The notes under the pieces were generated by a model. The model was not told where the DNA came from, ran no database searches, and worked only from the letters and a program-made list of their open reading frames with translations. From a virus: 22,607 nt of DNA. Positions 5,743 through 12,040 of this stretch are shown one piece after another. The translations under genes were made by a program, and so were the position numbers. The stretch covers positions 1 to 22,607 of IMG/VR virus record IMGVR_UViG_3300032240_001691. The stretch is one strand, 5' to 3'. Within the stretch, counting starts at the first letter, position 1. Every line of letters starts with the position of its first letter.

Positions 5743-6711
5743 TTATGATTGTTTAACAACCGCATATTGAGGGAAAGCGATTTGAGCGCCTACTTTCAAT
5801 TTAGCACGGAAGTAAGTAATATTATCACGGATGTCATACCAGAATTGGAAGCCATCACCATTTCTTGCTTCACCGAATGAATCAGTTCCAAAGTAAAGGT
5901 TAGAAGATGGAGTTAATACCATAATATCAGTTGCGTTAAGACCTCTTGTAGCAACAACTCTTACGTTTGTATTAGTGTAATTGTCTAATACCCAAGTGTG
6001 AGCTTTTTGTCCTTCGTATTGTACGAAATAGTTACCTTGTCTTAAAGCATTCATTAATACTCTAAAGTTAGCGTGAGACATAAACAAAGTTAAATCTTCA
6101 GCACCTAATACATCATTAGGAATTTGAGCAATCATATTATCAACTACGTTAAGAGCATTTGATAATGTTAAAGCACCAGAAGCTGTAGCAGCAACCGTAG
6201 ATGAAGTAGCAGAAGTGTATAACAAAGTATCTAAGATACCTGAAGCTAATGCTAAGTTACCAGAACCTGAACCAGGAATCAAAGCTCTTACTGATGGAGA
6301 TGATTTCCAGAACATATCTTCTACTAATTGTCCGATTTTTTCTACTTTATTAGAAAGGTATAATGTGTTAAACACCTCAGGTGCAAACTCATTGTATCCG
6401 CCTTCTTTAGCAAGTTTACCGATCCAGTATTGTTCAAACTCATCAACACAAACTGACTCTTCAATTTTGATTGGAGATACGGTGATGTTTCTTTGTGATA
6501 AAGTTGTTGAACCAGCAGGACTGATTGATCCACAGCCACCAGCAGCAGCTGTTAAAGTGTTAGTTAAGATGTTGATACTATCAGCATATTTAATACCACT
6601 TTGAATTGAAATATAGTCAAAAGTAGTTCCTACTAATACTGACTCTTTCAATAAAATACCTGATAATTGGTCAGTGTATTTAGTTAAATTTGATAAATTT
6701 AATGTTGCCAT
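5743..6711 (-). CDS. Major capsid protein, HK97-fold type
   Basis: 322 residues. The protein forms the icosahedral shell. The N-terminal region (about 1-45) is followed by a strand-rich part with SQRNITVSPIKIEESVCVDE (around 72-91). A helical segment next carries the usual long helix and P domain (EFAPEVFNTLYLSNKVEKIGQLVEDMFW). The C-terminal part has LTLFMSHANFRVLMNAL (about 206-222) and ends AFPQYAVVKQS. This arrangement, with MSxANFR in the A domain, is typical of capsid proteins in Bacteroidota phages. It is preceded on the transcript by the scaffold-like gene and followed by the tube-like gene, the expected neighbours. There is no sign of an N-terminal prodomain, consistent with a separate scaffold. 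Confidence 0.85.
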   Translation of the reverse strand: MATLNLSNLTKYTDQLSGILLKESVLVGTTFDYISIQSGIKYADSINILTNTLTAAAGGCGSISPAGSTTLSQRNITVSPIKIEESVCVDEFEQYWIGKLAKEGGYNEFAPEVFNTLYLSNKVEKIGQLVEDMFWKSSPSVRALIPGSGSGNLALASGILDTLLYTSATSSTVAATASGALTLSNALNVVDNMIAQIPNDVLGAEDLTLFMSHANFRVLMNALRQGNYFVQYEGQKAHTWVLDNYTNTNVRVVATRGLNATDIMVLTPSSNLYFGTDSFGEARNGDGFQFWYDIRDNITYFRAKLKVGAQIAFPQYAVVKQS

Positions 6712-6748
6712 TTTTTATATTTTATTTTTTGTTGGTTTTATTACCTAA

Positions 6749-7369
6749 TTATTTTCTGCTTGCTCTTGCTCTTTCACGAATAGACATAATATCTACCGCT
6801 CCTGAACCTTCTTTCTTTTCTTCAACTGATTTAAACTCAGTTGGTTCAATAGAGATAGATTTTACAGATGGTTCACCAGATACTCTTGATAACTCTTGAG
6901 CCATAGTGTTGTTTGTTTTACTCATTTCTTCAAGCATTGATTCGCATTTAGCAATTCTTGCTTCCATTTCAGCTATTTTAGCTTCGTTACCACCTTCTTT
7001 TTTAGTTTCTTCAGGTGTTTCAGCTTCGTTAGGGTTAGCTTCAGGGTCCATAGTAGCATCAGGTAGTGGTGCTTCTTTTGCTGCTTCAGTCTCAACCTCA
7101 GGTGCTGGTGCTTCAACATTTACAATGCCTTCAACAACACCATTAGCAACCGTGATTTTATCACCGCTATCTAATGTATAATCGCCATCAGCAAGTGGAA
7201 TGTTATTACCAGATGAGTCCATTGTAAACACTTCTGAACCTACTTCTAATTCGTCGTCAGGTGAACTAATCATCATATCACCAGCTTTAACTTGAGCAAA
7301 TTTAACTTCGCTTGTAATCAAAGATTTCAACTGCGACTTAATGTTTTCAATTAGTTTAGTTTTATCCAT
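6749..7369 (-). CDS. Scaffold-like protein with beta domain and coiled coil
   Basis: 206 residues directly upstream of the capsid gene. Residues 1-25 are a short helix; 30-85 form a small beta domain with the pattern LEVGSEVFTMDSSGNNIPLA, then GDYTLDSGDKITVANGVV; 86-128 are acidic, alanine- and proline-rich and probably disordered; 129-162 are a coiled coil (IAEMEARIAKCESMLEEMSK); the tail is basic (IRERARASRK). Acidic linker, coiled coil and basic C-terminus are the usual design of capsid scaffolds, whose tail contacts the shell. The beta domain with DGDYxLxDGxxIxV spacing is common in this position in Bacteroidota phages. A decoration function for the N-terminal domain is possible. Confidence 0.7.
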   Translation of the reverse strand: MDKTKLIENIKSQLKSLITSEVKFAQVKAGDMMISSPDDELEVGSEVFTMDSSGNNIPLADGDYTLDSGDKITVANGVVEGIVNVEAPAPEVETEAAKEAPLPDATMDPEANPNEAETPEETKKEGGNEAKIAEMEARIAKCESMLEEMSKTNNTMAQELSRVSGEPSVKSISIEPTEFKSVEEKKEGSGAVDIMSIRERARASRK

Positions 7370-7385
7370 TTTAATTATTTGTTTT

Positions 7386-7426
7386 TTTATATACTATAAT
7401 AGAGATATAGCATTACTTTTTCTAAA
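7386..7426 (-). promoter_or_regulatory. Variant promoter-like motif, site B (capsid unit)
   Basis: Leftward, TTTAGAAAAAGTAAT lies upstream of GTATATA (bases 7394 to 7388), which is 18 bases before the ATG at 7369. The upstream element is shared exactly with site A and the AGTAAT with sites C and D, but about ten extra bases separate the two parts. It occupies the 67-base gap before the scaffold/capsid pair. Confidence 0.35.
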
Positions 7427-7436
7427 TTTGTAGAAA

Positions 7437-7805
7437 TTATTTTAAGTTTCTTAGTTTGTAAAGCGTAGAATACAAGAGTTCTTCTAATGAATCTATTTGA
7501 TTTTGAATATAAGTATCAGGAAATGCCTTTCTTAAATCAGTTGTTTTACCACATATAGCAACAAAATAATTGATTGTATTTTCATTAGTAGTATAATCTA
7601 CATAAGAGTATGAACCATATTTACCTATGATGCCATATTTACCTTGATAACTTTCAGTTAGACCATCTATAATCTCTACTACTTCATCATAGTAATTACC
7701 TAAAGTCATATGCTCTGAAAAAGATTTAGTCTGTCTGTGAAAGATTTGTGCTTGTATTGAACTTGATAATAACAAGGACATTAATTGTGCGAATTGTTCG
7801 TTCAT
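7437..7805 (-). CDS. DUF5856, Dps/ferritin-like protein
   Basis: 122 residues, helical. The N-terminal helices read IQAQIFHRQTKSFSEHMTL and YYDEVVEIIDGLTESYQGKYG, the signature of DUF5856, a phage family resembling half of a Dps four-helix protein. H23, H32, D47 and E51 fall where Dps proteins carry ferroxidase ligands: the H32-D47-E51 spacing (15 and 4) equals that of Dps H63-D78-E82, while H23-H32 is three residues shorter than the Dps pair. It sits between the protease and scaffold genes, nine bases after the protease gene ends. A virion or assembly role is likely from context; DNA protection or iron binding is a hypothesis. Members of this family occur in other phages, also usually among structural genes. 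Confidence 0.7.
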   Translation of the reverse strand: MNEQFAQLMSLLLSSSIQAQIFHRQTKSFSEHMTLGNYYDEVVEIIDGLTESYQGKYGIIGKYGSYSYVDYTTNENTINYFVAICGKTTDLRKAFPDTYIQNQIDSLEELLYSTLYKLRNLK

Positions 7806-7814
7806 AATATATTA

Positions 7815-9239
7815 TTAATTTTTATTTTCTATAATAGATGGTAGAATACCTTCCATCTTAAATTGATTTGAGTAAAATGAACCGCCTTCTTTATAACTTA
7901 CACTTTTATCTATAAGATATTTCCATATAGCCGCACCAACTGATGGTGTTTTACCTACTTCCCATTCGCCAAATTCATTTTGACCAGATGTTCTACAAAC
8001 AGCATCACCCTGAATAATAGAATTGAATACATCAGCATCAATATTCTCATATGTATAATAAGAACCGTCATTAAACTTAACAACTAACTCTTTTGTATCT
8101 TCAAAATACTTAACTCTATCTACATTAGATGAATCAGCAACAAATATTTTACTATATTCACTTTGAGTATTGTCTTTTATCTCACCTAACTGCTTTAATT
8201 TATTGTGAGCCCAACCTAAAGCCGCTTTACCACCCCAAGAATCATACATCAACTTACCGCAACCATCAGAATATGACTTTGAAGATGTTAAATCACCTTC
8301 GTGTCTTGATAAATAAGAATACATACGCTTAATTGTATCTAAAGAGATAGCTTCACCTTTAGCCAATTGATTTGCTCTTGCTTTACCTACAGCAGTGCCA
8401 CAAGAACCCCAACCATTCTTTTCAGTCCAGTCTAATACTCTTTTAGCATTGCCTTTAACGCCATCAGGATAGTCAGAATATGATTCTAACTTAACTTCTG
8501 ACTTCATCATAACACCTTTGCCGCCACATTTATGACATACATACGGGTCATTACCAGCATCTTTCATTTTCCACATCCAACCGCAATCTTGACAAACAAT
8601 TTCATCAACATAACCAGTTACATCAGCAAAGATTTGTATTAAATCTTCTTCTGTTAAATCATCAATAGTTGCTTCTCTTTGTAATGATACTAATTGTTGA
8701 CCTAATAAGCCTTCAATAGAAAAGCCAAACTTACCATTACCTTTAATCTCAGTTTCCCAGAAGTTTTTATCTTCTATCTTAACCATCATCATATAAGTTC
8801 CTACAGGCACTTCAATGCCAAACTTTCTACTTTTATCATAAACCTCATCACAAGTAATCCAATCTTCTAAGATAAAAGCATCAACCATTTGATTAGAATG
8901 GTCTATATTAATTCTTCTATTAGAACCATATTTGTTAAACTTCTCAACCATCTTAGCAATAGTCTCAGCAGAAAATACTACATAGTATTGACCGAACTTA
9001 TCATCTTCACGATAAATACGCATATTAGGAATAAGAGCAGGTCCTATAATTACTTGTTTGTCGCCAGTTTCTTTGAAAGACATTACGCTTTTATTAGAGA
9101 AAGCCATACCTTTAACCATTATTGCAGGATCTTGGACTAATGATACAAGTGAAATACCAGTCTCATCAAATTCATCAACCATTATCTCATAAACTGGTAG
9201 TTTATCTGGGTCTATTTTTTTTAATTTTCCTTTAGCCAT
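7815..9239 (-). CDS. XkdF-type prohead protease fused to zinc ribbon and KTSC domain
   Basis: 474 residues. Residues 15-215 match the XkdF-like S78-type phage serine protease: a FDETGISLVSLVQDPAI start, then candidate catalytic histidine H114 in NIDHSNQ and serine S174 in GKFGFSIEG. Residues 216-238 are a four-cysteine zinc ribbon (C216, C219, C235, C238). Residues 256-352 form a helical domain common in phage structural proteins (YSDYPDG, IKRMYSYLSRHE, SWGGKAALGWAHNKL). Residues 368-441 are a KTSC domain (SSNVDRVKYFEDTKELVVKF, then DGSYYTYENI). The first part would process capsid-related proteins; the rest may bind other virion components. Normal XkdF proteins are much shorter. The gene follows the tape measure by 17 bases. 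Confidence 0.8.
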   Translation of the reverse strand: MAKGKLKKIDPDKLPVYEIMVDEFDETGISLVSLVQDPAIMVKGMAFSNKSVMSFKETGDKQVIIGPALIPNMRIYREDDKFGQYYVVFSAETIAKMVEKFNKYGSNRRINIDHSNQMVDAFILEDWITCDEVYDKSRKFGIEVPVGTYMMMVKIEDKNFWETEIKGNGKFGFSIEGLLGQQLVSLQREATIDDLTEEDLIQIFADVTGYVDEIVCQDCGWMWKMKDAGNDPYVCHKCGGKGVMMKSEVKLESYSDYPDGVKGNAKRVLDWTEKNGWGSCGTAVGKARANQLAKGEAISLDTIKRMYSYLSRHEGDLTSSKSYSDGCGKLMYDSWGGKAALGWAHNKLKQLGEIKDNTQSEYSKIFVADSSNVDRVKYFEDTKELVVKFNDGSYYTYENIDADVFNSIIQGDAVCRTSGQNEFGEWEVGKTPSVGAAIWKYLIDKSVSYKEGGSFYSNQFKMEGILPSIIENKN

Positions 9240-9256
9240 TTTTTATATATTATTTT

Positions 9257-11890
9257 TTACGGACCTAACTTAGCACGTTGTTCGATTACTTGAACTTGGT
9301 CTTGCATATGAGTTATATCATGTTCAGTTACATATACTTTTACAGGTTTAGGCCCGCCAGGCATACCTACTGCTGTTTGTTGACCTAAGCCAAAGAATTG
9401 ATTTGGCTGAAAATTAGTAGGTGCTGATGTTGCTGCTGAGTTTGCTGCTGTAGCATCTGCTGTAGAACCACCATTACCACCTGTATCTGGTGATATACTA
9501 CCACCTTCAAATTTAGAAGCGGCAATTTTAGCAATGTTTGCTGCAGCAGTTACACCAGCAATAGCAGCATAAATACCAGCAGTTGCCGGGCCTAAAAGTG
9601 GCACAGGATTTTTCATACCATTAGCAAAAGCAGAAAGAACTGATTGAATACCAGTTACGGTTGCTATACCTAATTGAAGTGCTTTATTTGTATTGAATTG
9701 TTGTTTAGCGGCTTTTAATTCTTCTGCTGAACCTTTTGCTAAATTTCTTTTCTTAAAGGCAAAAAAAGCATCAGATAAACCTTGAATAGCCGCAAATCCT
9801 TTTTGTGCAACATCTAAATCTTGTTGAGCGGCTTTTATTCGAGCATCTTTTAATCTTTGGTCTGCTACTGCTTGTTGTTGTATGTTTAGTTGTCTATATC
9901 TTTCTTTAATTTCAGCTTTTTGAGCTTCAGTTAGTTCTGTATTAGATAATTCAAGAGCCATAGCAGCATCAAGTGCCAATTGTTCATCCATATCTAACCT
10001 CGTCAATTGGTCTCTTTGAGCTTGGTCTAACAAAAGAACGCCTTGAACTTTTTTATTATACTGGTCAATTTCAAACTGAGTTTTAGAAACAAGTAAGTTA
10101 GAATAGATGGAGTTATCTTCTAACTTCTTAGTATTATAGTCAGCATCTAATTGCTCGATAGCGGCATAAGCCTCGGCAGAAATCTTTTCTTGCTCATCAG
10201 CACTATCTTTAGCAGCTTTAATATCAATCTCTGCTTGGTCTTGAATCAACTTTCTTTTAGCAAGATATAATTCTTCATCACTTTGAGCTTTAATAATGGC
10301 AATATTATCTTTTGCTATTCTTGCTTTATCATCTAACTCAGCTTCTTTTTTATTGAATGATTCTTGTCTTTCTAATTGAGAAGCTTTTAATTGAATATCT
10401 AAAAGTTCTAATTGGTTTTTACTAATACCAAGCTTTTTAGAGTTCTCAGACTTAAATTTAAAGATGGCATTTTCAGCTTCTACTTCTTTATCAATACGAG
10501 TTTGTGTGCCTTTTTCAGTTTTAGCAACTTCAACAGCCCAGTAGTCTTCTTTTTCTTTTAATTGCTTTTGTAATAATTGAGTTTGCTTATCAGAAGCGGC
10601 TTTAGCAGCATCAACTGCTTTTTTATGAACCGTCTCGTCAATTAAAGATGCTTGTGTAGCAAAATATTGTTTAATCTCAACTTTAGATGCTTCTAATTTA
10701 CTAACATCTTGATTTAGTCTTTTACCATTAGCAATTTCAACATCAATTTTTCTAATTTCATCAGCCTCAGATAATTTTAATTGAGCCTTAGCTCTTTCAT
10801 TTTCATCTTTAATATTTTTAATCTTCCAACCTTCAAGTGTATCTGAAGTTTTTTTATTAAAATCAATAATAGCTTTTTGCTTTTCTAATTCTATTTGTTT
10901 TATAGAAGCAGCATTAGCAGCATAGTCTTTCTTTCTTTGTTCTAAATCTTTCTTTTGCTCATCAGTTAATTCACCACCAGCGGCTTCTAACTTTTTAAGA
11001 GCATCAATCTCAGTTTTTAGAGTTTCTTGAGTTTGAACTAATCTATTCTTTTCAATATCAAAAGATGATTTATTAAGGTCATCTTTTATACCGGCTTTTT
11101 TCTTGAATGCTGCGATTTCATCCTCAGTCATTCCTTCAACTAATTTAAGTAAATTCTTTTGAGCAGTTGCTGTAGCATCAATTTGTGCTCTTTGTTCTTC
11201 GCCATTCTTTTTAGCAGCAGCAGCATTATCTTCTAAAGCATGAGTTGTTAGACCTAACCAATCAGTAAGCATCTTAAAACCTTGTATAATAAGGTTAATA
11301 GGAACCATTAAAGCATCAAAAATCTTTTTAAGAATACCTAATTTATCTAATATAAGAATAACAACAGCTACAATAGCAATAATCGCAGCAGCAAGTAAGA
11401 ATATAGGATTTGTAAGTAAGGCTTTACCAACTGATAAAAATGTTGAACCTAATGTTTTAACACCATCAGCTAACATACCAAAAGCACCTTTAAGTCCAGA
11501 AAGACCTGTTATAAGCTTACCGTCTACAACTGGTGTAAAAGCATTTATTAAACCATTAGCACCTATTTTTGCTTTATCAAAATCAAGATCAAATAAAGAT
11601 TGTTTTAATAAACCAAATGAACCAGTTAATCTTTCAACTGCCGTTCCTTTTAATGAGGTAGTAGCATCGCGTATATCTTCTAACTTATCCTTTGTCTCGG
11701 CTAATTTAATAGAAGCTTTTGATGATGCTTGGCTTAATTTATCAAATTCAGCGCCAGAACCATCACCTAATTCTGCTTGTAAAGTTTGAATTTCTAATAA
11801 TGATTTTCTTAACTGGCCTAATGACTTGGCAGCATCTGCTGACTCAACAGCGGCGTTAATCTTTACTTGTATGTCTTCTTTATTAGCCAT
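9257..11890 (-). CDS. Tail tape-measure protein
   Basis: 877 residues, mostly long charged helices rich in K, E, Q and A (about 215-710). Hydrophobic parts are at 161-181 (TNPIFLLAAAIIAIVAVVIL) and near 735-800 (LGIATVTGIQSVLSAFANGM, then PATAGIYAAIAGVTAAANIA). The C-terminal 75 residues are glycine- and alanine-rich and end in a segment typical of Bacteroidota tape-measure proteins (KVYVTEHDITHMQDQ). Tape-measure proteins set tail length and are released at ejection; using about 1.5 angstrom per residue gives a tail near 130 nm, so long-tailed (siphovirus or myovirus). It is the first gene after site C. No frameshifted chaperone pair precedes it, which is unusual. Confidence 0.85.
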   Translation of the reverse strand: MANKEDIQVKINAAVESADAAKSLGQLRKSLLEIQTLQAELGDGSGAEFDKLSQASSKASIKLAETKDKLEDIRDATTSLKGTAVERLTGSFGLLKQSLFDLDFDKAKIGANGLINAFTPVVDGKLITGLSGLKGAFGMLADGVKTLGSTFLSVGKALLTNPIFLLAAAIIAIVAVVILILDKLGILKKIFDALMVPINLIIQGFKMLTDWLGLTTHALEDNAAAAKKNGEEQRAQIDATATAQKNLLKLVEGMTEDEIAAFKKKAGIKDDLNKSSFDIEKNRLVQTQETLKTEIDALKKLEAAGGELTDEQKKDLEQRKKDYAANAASIKQIELEKQKAIIDFNKKTSDTLEGWKIKNIKDENERAKAQLKLSEADEIRKIDVEIANGKRLNQDVSKLEASKVEIKQYFATQASLIDETVHKKAVDAAKAASDKQTQLLQKQLKEKEDYWAVEVAKTEKGTQTRIDKEVEAENAIFKFKSENSKKLGISKNQLELLDIQLKASQLERQESFNKKEAELDDKARIAKDNIAIIKAQSDEELYLAKRKLIQDQAEIDIKAAKDSADEQEKISAEAYAAIEQLDADYNTKKLEDNSIYSNLLVSKTQFEIDQYNKKVQGVLLLDQAQRDQLTRLDMDEQLALDAAMALELSNTELTEAQKAEIKERYRQLNIQQQAVADQRLKDARIKAAQQDLDVAQKGFAAIQGLSDAFFAFKKRNLAKGSAEELKAAKQQFNTNKALQLGIATVTGIQSVLSAFANGMKNPVPLLGPATAGIYAAIAGVTAAANIAKIAASKFEGGSISPDTGGNGGSTADATAANSAATSAPTNFQPNQFFGLGQQTAVGMPGGPKPVKVYVTEHDITHMQDQVQVIEQRAKLGP

Positions 11891-11910
11891 TTATTGATTT
11901 GATATTTTAT

Positions 11911-11938
11911 ATAATATACATTATTACTTATTTTCTAA
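11911..11938 (-). promoter_or_regulatory. Phage promoter-like motif, site C (tape-measure unit)
   Basis: Leftward, TTAGAAAATAAGTAAT runs into GTATATTAT (bases 11919 to 11911), with exactly 20 bases to the ATG at 11890. Box and spacing equal site A and nearly equal site D. The site overlaps the stop codon of the 36-residue ORF. Confidence 0.5.
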
Positions 11939-12034
11939 TAAGAATAGTTTTCTAATCTTTTCTTTTCTATGATGATGCCTATACATAGAAATTCGTAAGC
12001 CATTTATTATCATTTGTATTGTTTTCATATACAT
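11924..12034 (-). CDS. 36-residue basic peptide before the tape measure
   Basis: ATG 12034 starts six bases after the fibre gene stop and the frame runs to TAA 11924. The peptide is basic and histidine-rich in the middle (SMYRHHHRKEKIRKLF). A second ATG at 12028 is two codons further in. I recognise no family. The tight start just after a stop suggests coupled translation. Against it, the frame is short and overlaps the candidate promoter at 11911-11938, so it could be a chance ORF. Confidence 0.35.
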   Translation of the reverse strand: MYMKTIQMIINGLRISMYRHHHRKEKIRKLFLLENK

Positions 12035-12040
12035 TGTATC

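Noticed and set aside
6906-7181. Plus-strand 91-residue ORF
   Set aside because: It is the antisense shadow of the acidic, alanine- and proline-rich part of the scaffold-like gene.
11891-12040. Frameshifted tail assembly chaperone pair before the tape measure
   Set aside because: Only a 36-residue frame fits here and no slippery site with an overlapping longer frame is visible.
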